Shown in pieces: positions 1-17,300 of a stretch of DNA of 64,000 bases (its first letter is position 1; each line of letters starts with the position of its first letter). The stretch is from Butyriboletus loyo (taxonomy: Eukaryota > Basidiomycota > Agaricomycetes > Boletales > Boletaceae), in contig JBBPSI010000001.1 of assembly GCA_038093515.1 (NCBI GenBank), forward strand, positions 682,001 through 746,000, given 5' to 3'. The notes beneath the pieces are model-generated. The model saw only the letters and a list, made by a program, of their open reading frames with translations, ran no database searches and was not told the DNA's origin. A program made the translations under genes and the position numbers.

Positions 1-2878
<2,878 letters not shown>

Positions 2879-3153
2879 TTGCTTTCTGCGTCTTCTTGCA
2901 AGGTGTTGGTTTAGTAGTGTATGTACTAATAAGTTATTGTTTGCATAGTTTGCATACTACACTGGTACTGCAAGTCCCAGAATATCCTTTACTCATCATG
3001 CTTTCAAGGATAGTTAACATCCATCGAGTGTTGCTGATACAGCCATACACCCACTGAGATCAAGGCCAAGACTTGGTGTCCGAAAGCATCATCTGACCAA
3101 AGTTAATAGAACTGCAACAATGAATGTAACCAGCGACTCACTGTAACGGTTAA

Positions 3154-3711
3154 TCATCCCACGAATCTCATCGAATCAGCATCAACATAATACTTTGCGA
3201 CTTCTCCTACTCCAGCAACAGGTGCAGCCGGGTCTGGGACAAGCATGAATGTCTGAAAGAACACCCTTGGCTGTCCGTCTACCGATCGACCTGGGGTGGT
3301 GACGGGATGTTCTGAATGCTTCCCATGCGTAACATTTCCTGCTACAGTCACCAGCAAGGAGGGGGGACGCGAGCCTGCGCATAGCTGAGACAATAAACGA
3401 AGTGAAAGGGACGACGGGCTAACCTGGAATGGGATGACAGTCGTAGGACTGAACTTCATGCTTCGTGCTGGGCATGTTCTGGATGAGTTTCTTGACACCA
3501 TCGACGCCTTGGCATGGGTTGCCGTTCCATGTCAATGTCGATGTGGCACGGTAGAACTTTGGCAGATCGTCTGCGCGGGTGGGCGAGTCGTAGGTGGAGT
3601 AGTAGAGACGGGTGAACTGATCTGCGGCCCTCGTCGATATGTCTATACTGATTACAGTATCAGCAGTGATTCCGATGGACCAGCCTCAACGTACTCGTCG
3701 CGGGTGAACAT
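3154..3711 (-). CDS. NTF2-related export protein (NXT1/p15-like)
   Basis: Small NTF2-fold protein of 153 residues, probably the partner of the mRNA-export receptor (Mex67/NXF1 type) at nuclear pores. Three exons on the minus strand: 3695-3711, 3424-3647 and 3154-3374. The 17-base first exon was chosen because it joins in frame to DIDISTRAADQFTRLYYST. Seen: the NTF2 helix with FTRLYYSTYD, TLTWNGNPCQG (the WNGN sequence is typical of the p15/NXT branch), and the C-terminal strand pair DGQPRVFFQTFMLVPDP and GEVAKYYVDADSMRFVG. The gene is divergent from the sphingomyelinase-like gene with 101 bases between start codons. Known: this family heterodimerises with the large export receptor. Inferred: the specific partner in this organism. 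A generic NTF2-like protein is the alternative. Confidence 0.88.
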
Positions 3712-3812
3712 TGTAAAGAGGCAGTGTCACGTGCAGCCGTGCGTCTCGGTGACCTATGCGCCTCATTTAAATCATTAACCCGCTCGCAACGCCCCCTCCG
3801 GCCACCATCACC

Positions 3813-5356
3813 ATGGAAGAAATACGCATCGCCAGTCTCAATTGCTGGTCTGTACTATTCTCTATTCTTCTCGGTCCTCTAACTGCTTGTCCCCAGGGGC
3901 CTGAAGTACGTTTCTAAGGATCGCCATGAGCGCATAGCAGCAATTGCTAGCGCGTTCTCGAGGTCCAATTACGATATCATTGCCCTCCAGGAAATTTGGG
4001 TAGAGGCAGATTACAATCATATCCGCGACAAAGTCTGTCATAGGCTGCCTTATACCAAGCTCTTCCATAGGTATGTTCTTGACAGTGCCTCCCGTTTCAT
4101 TTGGCCTTCAGACTGAGACATCTATCCGTCAAGTGGTGCATTGGGTGCTGGTTTGGCTCTCTTCACAAAATGGCCAATCATTGGCACTTCCATCACGCCG
4201 TACTCTCTCAATGGAAAACCGACGGATGTCACGGGTGGAGACTGGTATGTTGGCAAGGCTGCTGGGAGTGTCACCATACTCCATCGCACCCTTGGGGAGA
4301 TGGAAATATTTGTTACTCACGTAGGTCCACACACGCCGTCTCGACATCACAACTTATCGTGTACTGCTAGTTTCATGCCAAAGGCGGTGATGACGGCCCG
4401 GAGTTTAACCGAACCCACCGTCTAGTAAATGCCTGGGAGTTTGCAAAGGTCACTAGACAAGCTGCGGAACTCGGACGTTATGTTATAGCTGTAAGCTCTT
4501 GCTTTATCCAAATGATCATTGGCTTAATTATTTTCAGACTGGGGATTTTAATAGTATCCCAAGCAGCCTTGCCATGAATGTCATCCGCAGTCATGCCGGA
4601 TTTAGTGACTCATGGGTAGTTTCGCACTCACACATTCCTCCACCAACGGGGATGATCTCTCCTCTCGATGGCATAGAGAAATACGGCGTGACGGCCGACT
4701 CCCCATTAAACAGTTATCGCGACTCTGTTCCCTCCGGGAGCGCAGTGGTGCGCATGTTTCAAGGCAAGCGCCTCGACTATATTCTTTTCCGACAGCCCAG
4801 TCGTATCTCGGACAACCCCGACGCCTATAGATTGACATGCAGTGATTCCAAGGTCATTTTCACCGACCCCATTCCAGGAAACACCTGCTCTTATTCTGAC
4901 CACTTTGGAGTGGAGGCAACGCTCATTATCACCGCGCGCAAAGCTCAAGAAGACGTTACATCTGGAAACACAGTCTTCAACGACACCGAGTCACCTTGGG
5001 CGGATACCCCGTCTGAGATGTCCTCAGGGATGATCTCCGAGATTCTCAGTGCCTTCCACACTTCATACCGCATCTCTCAGGATCGCTCCCGTCGCGAGCT
5101 CACTGTTTTTGCACTTGGTATATTGTTGCTACTGGGCCTCATTATTGGCTCTGCTTGGGTTCCATTACCGTGGGTTAACCCCATATTCGTATTCTTCACC
5201 ATCTTCATCGCATGGTTGGCCACGACCATGCTTTACGAGGGATTCATCTTCGGAAACTGGGAGCGTAAGGCATTGCAGAACGTCGTCGAAGAATTAGAAA
5301 TTCACAAGAATATGCTGGCGTTGGATCGTTCGCAAGACGCTATCGAACGATGGTAA
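3813..5356 (+). CDS. ISC1: Neutral sphingomyelinase / inositol phosphosphingolipid phospholipase C (ISC1-type)
   Basis: Membrane enzyme that hydrolyses complex sphingolipids to ceramide. Five exons (3813-3847, 3897-4070, 4134-4320, 4371-4490, 4538-5356) encode 444 residues. Seen: the endonuclease/exonuclease/phosphatase fold with the start IRIASLNCWGLKYVSK, ALQEIW (metal-binding Glu), GAGLALFTKWPI, FVTHFHAK, TGDFNS, RLDYILFRQ and the catalytic end SDHFGVEATL. Two C-terminal hydrophobic helices (around FALGILLLLGLIIGSAW and FVFFTIFIAWLATTMLYEG) match the membrane anchor of the ISC1/nSMase2-like branch. Start chosen at the first ATG because it opens directly on the first beta strand. The substrate in fungi (inositol phosphosphingolipids) is known for the yeast enzyme and is inferred here. 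Confidence 0.92.
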
Positions 5357-5461
5357 ATATCACTGGAGTATATACCAAGTTATGTACAATACAAGACATG
5401 TATCCATGTAGACTATGGTTCCATTATTATGAGTTACGTTAACAATAGAGGCAGACTTCCA

Positions 5462-7621
5462 CTATGTTGCCACTTGTGCTTGCCTTACAGTACAACTTTT
5501 TGAAGATAAGGTCCATTGTTCGACAAAAGAAGTAATGCTCGTATGACTGTTTGTCTTGCGCATTCTCGGCGACGAAGGACGTGCCACCGAGTAACTTGAT
5601 TTAGAATGATTGCTCTCAGCCATCTTGGTTAAAGACGTATCTGCGGCAAGGATGGAGAGTGTTGATTTGATGCGGCGAAGGCCGGGATGCGACTGCATAG
5701 ATGCTGCCACAGAGCTAGCAACCTCAGATCCTGTATCTGTGTCACTAGCATTGGAGGCCACATCTGGGGGTAGAGAGGTCGGACCCCAGCTCGGGAGATT
5801 CTGATCATTAGGTGGGTCTTCATGCTTCATCTGCACTTCCATATTGTGTCTGCCCGAAGAGGTCTCGACACCGTCTCCACGAACCACGCGTACGTTGTCG
5901 TTGTCTATATCATCGTCCAGGTGTGCTTCACAAATATTGTCAAGAATCTTTGGCGTGGAGGCTTGCAGCTCTGGGAGTTGGTGACAAACAAACTCGCGAC
6001 ACGAGATAAAGGCTTCGTTGACCGAGCCTAGAAACGGGAACGCCTGGAAGACGTGGACCTAGGAGATAGATAAGCGTGGGGTATGCGCGAAGACCTTGAA
6101 TGCGCACTGCGTCCTCGTACATCTCATGTTGGACATGAACACCCGCGAGTGACGCCTTGAGTGATAAAAGCATAACTTCGTCCCGGAGAACTTCTGCCTC
6201 TCCACACTGGATGAGTAATGGAGGGAGACCGTCAAAATTGCCGAATAGAGGGCTAGCGTATGGATGTGTCAAATACTCATCGAGCCCGTCGCCAAGGTAC
6301 ATCACAACGGGATGCAGGTGTGCGGTGGGTCCTGGAATTGGGACTATATCATATGCAGCATTGGTGTCCCAGGACGGGCAACTGAGGGTAAGATCTACTA
6401 CACTGTGAACAAGCATAGGAGATATTGGATCCGCTACTTACCCACCCAAGGTGAAAACAGGATTGCGCCTCCAGGCAGAGGATAATCGTTGTCTCGGAGA
6501 TAGAGCAACAATGCCAGGCATAGGCCACCCCCTGCGCTATCACCCGCCAGTACAACATTTTCTGAAGGAACATGAAGGTCTTCTGTAAGGCGTAGATACG
6601 CGCTGACTACATCATGCAAAGGACCGGGAAAACAGGTCTCTGGCGCAAGGCGATAGTCGATGGCTGGGAGAAATCAGTCAAGACGCCAAGTCTACCTTGA
6701 AATCACGGACCAAATACACGCGTCTCGGCGTATTTTGACATCGGTATCGTTATCATCCTCTGGGAAGCAGCACTCGAAGAGTAATAAGCACCTGGAATAA
6801 TGCAATCAACTCATCTGCCTCAGGGTATAGAAACGACCCACCGCCATGCACGTAAAGAATGACTCTCGAATGACTCTTTCGAGAAGGAGACCGGTCTCCG
6901 TTCAAAGAATCCTCCAAGACGTCATTCTTGTGAGCTGACCAACGAGATGATCTGTAGTCCGACTGCAATGTCTGCCACAGCTTCTTCCCAACGACCCATT
7001 CACCAGAAAGTTCCCGCGTTCCAGTTTCTTTTGCATCCAAAGCTGCCAAGATTCCGCGAAGATTCCGCTTACGGACACGAAATGTGACAGGGGTAACCAG
7101 GGCATCTGCGGGGAGAGGAACCAAACCGGCAAGTCCCATTACCATCCGAACCGTCGACTTGACAGTCTCTCAGTACCTTAATCAGTACGTACAATTTGAG
7201 TTACTCACGATGTCAGCTAATGACGAGTGCCTGGAAACATCTCTCATCATACTGTTGATCACTGTCATCTCGATGCCCCATGTTCTTCTGCGGGGCCCCC
7301 AAATATGGTGAATGAGAATATCCCGAGCGAGAGACGATGCTGTGGAGTACTCAGAAATCTGGGAGCTCCACCTTCCAAAAGGCGGGGGAACACATGCAAA
7401 CCTTTGTTTACGGCAAAGATAGGATACCTCCATACATCCCAAAGCTTGATAGAGTCTTGTTGTTGTGATTTGAGGGATAAGTCTATTCGAGCGGAAGGAG
7501 GAAAGACACCCGGGCTGTCGAAATCACGCAGGAGATGAGTCACTGATTTCCGTTGAGATGATGCTATAGGGGATGCGGAGTCGATGTCGTCGCAAAAAAG
7601 CTGTAACGGATCTCGCAGCAT
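5462..7621 (-). CDS. Alpha/beta hydrolase of the hormone-sensitive-lipase type
   Basis: Predicted esterase/lipase; substrate unknown. Spliced reading gives HGGAYY (oxyanion hole), IDYRLAPET, GDSAGGGLCLALLLYL (nucleophile Ser), an acid region around PPLLIQCGEAEVLRDE and the catalytic His in DAVHVFQAFPFLG, all expected of the HSL family. The HGGAYY motif appears only after removing an intron beginning GTGGGT. C-terminal to the fold is a low-complexity Ser/Thr-rich tail of about 140 residues ending near 5462. Start placed at the ATG at 7621 (MLRDPLQLF); the frame stays open slightly upstream without another ATG. Near 7365-7430 the N-terminal coding changes frame: a 53-base intron (GTAAAC...CCCAG) or a single-base frameshift would both explain it. 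A steryl acetyl hydrolase-like enzyme is one possibility. Confidence 0.82.
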
Positions 7622-7931
7622 GTTGACAGGGTGTGTAGAATGTTGTAGGGTCGAGAGTAAAGTCAAGGTGGGTGTCAACAGGTTCGACGGGACATGAAGT
7701 TGGATGAGTGGAACTTGCGAGGATTGTCAGCGAGAACGGATAGGATCACGTTTCCCTTTCGGGATATGTTTTGCTTATTCATCGATAGAATTACGTTTCC
7801 TTTTCTGGATATGTTATGGATTCGTTAGCTCTTTGACACGCATGTCTTCGCTACTTGGCCTCGTTTTTCGCACTCACTTCGTCGCCCATCACAGAACAGA
7901 CCAATGAATTTTCTTTTGAGCTACATCCAAC

Positions 7932-9662
<1,731 letters not shown>

Positions 9663-9917
9663 GCTTCAACAGCCTATGACAGTTTTCCCTTGTTGGAGAA
9701 TAGATCAACTAGTCTAACCTGTATTCATCGCGATGCGCTTACTGCCAACGTCTAGTGCTCACCTGTTCACAGACGTTGTAAAGAATATCCGGATAGCGAA
9801 AGGTCAAGCAAGTGGCGCTCGAGCGCTCATCAGCCACCTGGAGCACGTGGGAGCACGTTTAGAGTTTCACATAACACACTCGAACATAATACAACTACGG
9901 ATCGGTACCGATGAGCT

Positions 9918-10360
<443 letters not shown>

Positions 10361-10530
10361 GATAAAATTTGACTGTAGGCGCCCTCACGCGTGTCTTGCG
10401 ACAAGGGATTCTTTTTTTTTTGTTATCATCCATTGTCCAACTTGAATCGCTGGGATTATTCGATCGTGTGCATTATTTCTTGCTCCTTTTTTCGTTGCTT
10501 TCCTTGACTCTATGCTTATGTAATTATGTA

Positions 10531-11612
10531 ATGTCAAGACAAGCATCGTCGGATTCCGAACTTGAATCCCCTCAGGCTGAATCATTCACTGATTGGCGTT
10601 CGATAATGTCTACTGCCCGCGAGTTTCTGCTCTCTGTGCTCCCTTTGCAGAACATCGAAAAAATTGACAGAGAGGGTAAAAAGATTCCCTCAGTAACTCT
10701 CACATTTGCTCAGTCGTTGGATGGCAAGATTGCTGGGAGCAGGGGGAGGCAGCTTATCTTGAGTGGCACAGACAGCATGCTCATGACTCACTGGTACCGC
10801 CCGTCTATGGACGAAAGCATCTTGTCTGCTCATCTCTGCCTCTAGGATGAGAACTATGCACGATGCAATAATTGTCGGCATAGGCACGGCTCTCAATGAT
10901 GACCCTCAGCTTAACGGTAAGCTTGCTGAACGTTGTACGCCCCGTTCGTTACGTGAATATCCGTGACTCCAGTTCGTTTGATTCCCGAAGCGGCCAAAGT
11001 ACATATCAGATCACCACGTCCGGTCGTTTTGGATACCCATCTGCGCCTTCGCACGGACTGTAAACTGCTGAAAAATTACAGAGATGGAAAGGGTCAACAG
11101 CCCTGGGTCTTCTGTACCTCGGATCCCGAATCAACGGGCGCGGAAAGGAATGCGCGTAAATCTGCTCTTGAAGCCGCTGGCGCGGTGGTATATGAAATCC
11201 CATGCGTATCTGGTACGACCTTTTGTATTCCCTCATCAGTATTTATAACCAAACTGTAGGTTTTCTATCCATTCCCAGCCTCCTGCGTAAGTTGTACGAG
11301 TACGATATTCGAAGTGTAATGGTGGAAGGTGGGGCGACCGTGATCGGTACATTCATAAATCAGGGATCCCAACCACGTTACCCCGGGGAATCTCCTGTTG
11401 TTGATACTTTGATTGTCACTGTGGCCCCAACATTAGTGGGGGACGATGGGTTGGGATATACAGTCGGCAGTTCGGGAGATAACCTCAGCGTGAGCGATCA
11501 TCCAGTTTTTCACGAAATGCCCATAGACTCCTTCCATCAGATCCCTAAACTCATGCACGTGCGGACGGAGTTGATGGGGAAAGATACTATTATTGCGGGA
11601 AAATTCATATGA
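10531..11612 (+). CDS. RIB7: RIB7: 2,5-diamino-6-ribosylamino-4(3H)-pyrimidinone 5'-phosphate reductase
   Basis: Second enzyme of fungal riboflavin synthesis, reducing the ribosyl side chain with NADPH. Exons 10531-10793, 10846-10916, 10973-11212 and 11260-11612 give 308 residues. Seen: RibD C-terminal reductase fold with VTLTFAQSLDGKIAG, QLILSGTDS, MLMTHWMRTMHDAIIVGIG (across the first intron), TALNDDPQLNVRL, PRPVVLDTHLRL and RSVMVEGGATVIGTF. Start at 10531 (MSRQASSD): the upstream open frame is hydrophobic and pyrimidine-rich DNA without conservation. A pyrimidine/T-rich promoter tract lies near 10410-10500. Its pathway partner riboflavin synthase lies about 51 kb away at 62329. Confidence 0.93.
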
Positions 11613-11735
11613 ATGCTACATGGTCAAATCTCGTATATATCGGTACATGCAATGATGCAGATCAACCACTGGTGATTGCGGATGAAGATATTCTCGCATG
11701 AATACTGAACGCTCCTAGGAGATGACAACAGACCT

Positions 11736-14146
11736 CTAGGAAACACGGCAAAACGCAGGATTTCTTTGTGCTCTGTCGCAATGACTGGCGATACGCATGG
11801 CAGCTTCCAGAGCACGCTCAACAAGCAAACGCGACGGCGACGTCCGAGGGGTACAATCCAGCAGATCTAAAATATAGAGGGTAGAAATGAACACAGGAAA
11901 GTTGACAGAACATACCTCTATAGAGCAACACGTATCGCATCACGCGCTGGATTGGCTGTATCGCGAGGTCTCTGACGCTGGGTTTCCGACTAGGACTGTT
12001 TGTGCTTTCTGGGCTCTGCAGCAACGCAGAGGCCGTCTTTCTCTCTTTCTCAGACTGAGGATGATGCCCCGTGCGATATTCCTCGTCTAACCGCTCTTTG
12101 GTCTTGCTGGAAGCGCTGACCATAGAAAACATACGAGGTAGCTGAGGGCTGGAAGAGATGGATGTTTGTTTCGTCACGGGTGGAGAAGAGGAACTCGACA
12201 TCATTCCAGATTTACGCAGGCGCCATTTACCTGCCAAGCCACTGGACCGAAGATCATTTTTATCCGTAAAAAAACCTCCCGCCACAGCACACCAAGATAC
12301 CATCGTTGCCTCGAGTTCATCTTCGGACGTGACAAAGGCCGTGGAGACGCCCCACGCCGAAGGGTCGTCGAGGAAGGATTTTAAAAGCATTTCGGAAATC
12401 CGAACGAGTGCCAAAACATAAGGGGCCATCGAGGGTGGAGGCGGTGTCACGGTCTAGGTGGTGTGATGAGGTGGTGATGAGGTTGACGGTGGAAGACAGA
12501 CCTGTGCATTCAACAACATCTTTAACGCCTCTTGATACTTTTTCTCCGTTCGGACGATCTCTCGAATGCGTAAAAGCGCCTTCCTGACTGTATGCCAGAC
12601 TGCTGCATCATCCGTGTCTGAGGTCGTGTCCTTCGACATCAGAGGAGAATGCAGCGATACAGCGCAAGGTTTGACGAGCTGCTCGGAAGTTGGCGGCGAG
12701 GATGACGGGAAAGACGTGCGGAAGAACCCGTCTGCATCTTCCCCTACGCCACGAAGATGTGCATTGTCCGAGGTCCTCAGAGGCAAAATATCTTTGACCT
12801 GCTCGGGAGGACCACTTGTCCTGCGAACCTTCTCAAGTCGATCCACTAAGACATCGTCCGATATACTGTCATCCTCTACAGCAATCGCCATACTTAAATG
12901 ATCTGGCAAAAATGCTGGGCTCGCGGATCGATGTCCTCGCTTAGCGGTATGAGGACTCGACGCCATTGGCAGAGCTCCTATCCAGGCTAAGGAAGCAAGA
13001 ACATCGGTACTTCCACTGGTTCGTCGTGATTTTTTCTCGTCAAACTGGACTCTCTTTGAGTGGTACTCGTAAGGAGAGTTTAAGTTGGTTCGACGATCGT
13101 GCCATGCATGATGAAGGGGCTGCTAGTTGTCACTGCATTACATGTAGAATATCGATGAAGAGGCTCACAATATCAACCCGGAAGGGTGAGGGTGATCTGA
13201 TTGGAGGCAGCGAAGTCTGGGACTTGAGCACGTTGTTCGATGAAAAGGTATCAGGAGCTGGTTTCCGCAAAACACCTCTCAATGCTTGTCGACGGGAGGA
13301 TGGCAGAGAGGACGGCGAGACAATGGGTTTCTCAACACGTCGTTTGGTAGGCTTCGATGTACGAGCAGTATGTGCACTCCAAGGTTCCCCGAGCGTGCTG
13401 TGTTCTGAGGGAGTGTTTTCCGGTAGGGTTGGTGCAATTTCCATGGAATTGCTTTGTGCATGCTGATCAAGATCTGCGAAGCGATGGGGAGGTGAAGGTG
13501 AATATGCGCCTGTATCGACGCGCGACCCGAGCTTCTTTGGTGTTCTTGCGTGCGACACGTCGGGTGAAGTGGCAGAGGGCAGTCTAGGGGACATGGGCTT
13601 ATGAGGGGAAGTATGGGGGTTTGGCAGGTCTAGCGAAGAGTAAATCGGGTAATTGAGTACAGAGTGTTGGGGAACTCCAAGTTGCTTCCGAAGCATCTGA
13701 GGGTCTGAAGACAACAAGACTTCGGGCGATGCTGCAGAGGGCATGGAGCGAATGTGCTCGTATGCAGAACCCAATCTCTGTGCGAGATCGTCGTCCCGAA
13801 CAACGGAAGTGTCGAAGGAGCCTCCGCCAAGATAGGAGCTGTGGTGGGAACCTATCGGTTCGAGGTCACAGAGGTGGTCGTCAACACCGCTGGGTGACAA
13901 GGGGTTGGAGGATGCTACTGCAGGTAGGTTTGATAGGCGCGAGGGATGGTTGGACTCTCCATGTATCGTCTCTGGGTCGTCGAACTCAGGTACGATGACG
14001 AAACCACTTGTGGAAGAGTCGTCGGACAGATACACACTGGACACGCGGCCTCCAGAATGTCCCGCTTTCGTTTTTAGTGGTAGATCTTGCGTCCCGGATA
14101 GTCTTCGAAATGGAGGCAAATGCCAGAGTTTCTTCTCCCCAGACAT
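11736..14146 (-). CDS. Rho-type guanine nucleotide exchange factor (DH domain, no PH seen)
   Basis: Probable activator of a Rho/Cdc42 GTPase. About 750 residues in four exons. The first ~400 residues are Ser/Pro-rich and low complexity (MSGEKKLWHLPPFRRLSG onward). The DH (Dbl-homology) domain starts near LLRIREIVRTEKKYQEALKM and ends with the hallmark RDLAIQPIQRVMRYVLLYRD, restored by the last intron, then LLVERALEAAMRIASHCDRA. The first intron (GTTGAT...AACTAG) fuses the long N-terminal exon in frame to QPLHHAWHDRR, which is why I treat the two parts as one gene. The stop comes only about 12 residues after the last DH helix, so the PH domain that normally follows is absent. A separate small upstream gene is the alternative for the N-terminal half. 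Confidence 0.8.
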
Positions 14147-14366
14147 GCTGAAGATGCGTTACGCATGGAGGAAGACCGTTGTACGATGACACTTGTCTCC
14201 GTGTTGAGAGAGGAGTCGTACTGGATATGAGTACTAAGCATCCGAACGAAATGATCCCCTATGCGCTCATGACACGTCACGTGACAGAAAGACAAACGAG
14301 CTCGGGATTTGTAACCGGTTAAACCCTTAGAATACATGTACACAGTTAGAGACAAAACCTAACCTT

Positions 14367-17300
14367 TCATTCCTCCAACTTTCCATCATACAGCACCACA
14401 TATTCCAGGGGCTCAGAGTGAGTCCGGGTGTCCTGCCACTCCGCATCCTCATCATCCGATGTTGGCACACTCACAAGGGACATTGAAGAAATGTCGGATC
14501 CAGGATCTTCGTCCTCGTCCGTCACAGTTTTGGAGGAGGGTAGCGAAGGTTGGGGCGCATCCCGTAGTTCGTCGCTGGCATTGTCCGAGCTAGTGGGGTG
14601 TGCTCTAGGCATCACCATTGAGGATGCAGCGAGCGAATGTTCGCTCGCTTGATCAGAATGATGATCTGCGACTGTCAAACTGTGATTTTGCCTCAGTTGC
14701 AAGTCCTCAGGGAAACTGGGATGGCTCACTCAATCCACACACTGCTCCCGAAGAAATTGCCCTGGCCATCATTTAATCGCCAGTAACCAACGTACCTCCC
14801 CGGGACATCCGGCGCCTGCACAGAAGTCAGCTACATGCTCTCCGCTATTGCAGTAAGGGCGAGCACATGCCTTCAGATCCCCCGTCCAGATGTCGAGGTC
14901 TTGCCCTGGATGCACGACTCCAACCTTCGCCTTTAGAGCTGCACTCCATTCCGAGGCAAACATCTCTCCAGCAACAAACTGGATTTCGGTGGTCGTAGGC
15001 CAAGGTAGACTACCATCGTTCATCATGTGCCAGCCCTTGACAAACTCCGCTCCGGGGGGGAAGATCTGACCATCAGGTACGTTGGTGTCACCTACGAGGG
15101 CCGAGTCCAGATTCCAACTTTTCCGTGGTGAATTCGTAACGACTATCTCCTGCTGACCATCAGCAGGGAGTTGTTGAGCGATTGGATTCGATTCCTGGAC
15201 ATTTGACAGTATAGATGAAGGAGTAAGGTAACCATCGACAATTGAGTTGGCACCGGGAACCGGAGAGATCGGACATGTCCCATGGTGCTCACCCGCCTGG
15301 GAAACGGAAGAAATGGCGGGAGTTCCCGGTAGCGATTCCTCAGCGACAAGTGACTCGTGAGCAACTGCGTCCGTGACAGTGTCTTCATTGACATCAACAA
15401 CCGGATCCCCAGCTTTCAGAGGCTGCACTGCATTCAGGTGCATCATCTCTTGGTTTACTCTCGACCGTAGCTGATGATAAATATCCGATGCGCAGTGAAT
15501 TGATCGGGGAGATCCAGGTGGGTCTGCGGCACCAACTAGAAGATGCGATGGCGCAACAGTGACGGAAGTGGGTGCTGCACCTAGTACATCGCTCGCAGGG
15601 CTACCGAGTGGGCTGAGGAATTCTTCAGCGAAGGGTGTCAGATCCTCCGCGAGCGGACTTCTGAAAAGAAAAGCAGAGGATCTGGACTCGCCGCCAACCG
15701 GAACGGACTTTTGACTGACAGGTTCGTCAATTGTCTGTGTCTGCCCTATCCTGTAGACGGTTGGGATAACAGTGTTAGAAGTCTTCAACTTCAACATAGG
15801 ATGATTCAGCGGGTGAACAGGAATTGGAAGGGCTTCGCAGTTACTGCACAAGTCGAAATCGGGACAGCCTGGATGCATACACTGTAGAGGATCAGGCAGT
15901 GAACAGCGGCCTATATATTTTCTCACTTTGTAGCGAGCGCCACGAATCGTCATTCGACACGCTGTATTCAAAATATCCTCAATGATGTACGTGGATTAAT
16001 GGGAACAGACGACTTACAGTCGCATACCGCAAGGTGACGAAGTGAGACAGAGTCACGCATCTAAGAATCTCATGGTCAAGAATACCATCGTTTTTTCAAA
16101 CACCACATCCTTACCATCAAATCTTCTGGTTTGCTCAGTTTGACAAACCCATGGCTCGGGTGTTGCTCCGTCGTTATCCTTCAAAGACGATCAGACAGTT
16201 AGATCGCTGATTCCATGTACGCAGAACGACAAACCTGAAACAAGACGAGCATGTGTCAAAGTCTAGTTGAATTAGCATCAGTCCGTTACAATCTGCGGAA
16301 GAGGCTTTACCTGGACAGACAACACATTTCTGACCACAAAGTTCAGCCCTAGAAGTTAGGATACAGCACGAAGACTCACATAGCGCTCCCCAACAATTAC
16401 TGAGTCACAGAGATTGCAGGTTGCAGAATGGCGAACAAGTAGATCGGCGGAGGTAGCAACCGGTTCCTGTCGCATGACTGGGGTGTGACTAGAACTGGGA
16501 GACTGCTGACGTCTGTCCCTGTCACCATCAAGGACAGTGTGAACATAAACACGACCCGGCGTTTCTATGTCAAAAAACTCGTGGAATGGATTATGTTGTT
16601 CTGTTGCCCTAGATTCCACACAGGCGGTGCAAAGATCATAATCTGGAATTAGGTCAGGGAGGAAAGTCCCAGCTGGATTATCTGACATACCAAGACAGTC
16701 CAGACACTTGTGGCGAACTCCCACGACGGTTTTATCGCAGCTATCACAGATGACGCCACGATGTACAGCGAGTGCTGTCTCACCAACCGGAGCCGAATAT
16801 GCGGACCCTTGTGGCCGACGAGTTCCCGATAAAGCATCACAAGGCTTAGCTTCTCTTGCAATTTGCGCTGAGACTTGAGTAGAACCATCAGTCGAGCGCT
16901 GCTGAACGACATGGGTAGGACCAAAACTCAGAGTATGAGCACTGTGCGACTTGGAGAAACAGCTGGGGCACTGATAATCCATGAAACAATCAGTCAAGGT
17001 TCTCAAGTAAGCGACTCACGACTGCATGCCAAGGGCATTTGATACAACCATACCAAACACCGGTGAAGCTAGTTCTGCAGACAAAACACCATCGAGAAGA
17101 AGTACTTGCGCGGTCGCTGACAAGAGCCTCTGTTTGAGGCGGAACATCATCGATACCAGAGACTCTAGAGATAGACCCTTTGACGAATGGGGCGGATTGC
17201 TTCTCCGCATAGCCGGTTCCAAACGTTCTACATAGGATACGCTCTAGGTCGTCTTTGAACGAGGACAACAAAACTCCGATATCTTCCTTGGCTTTCGCGA

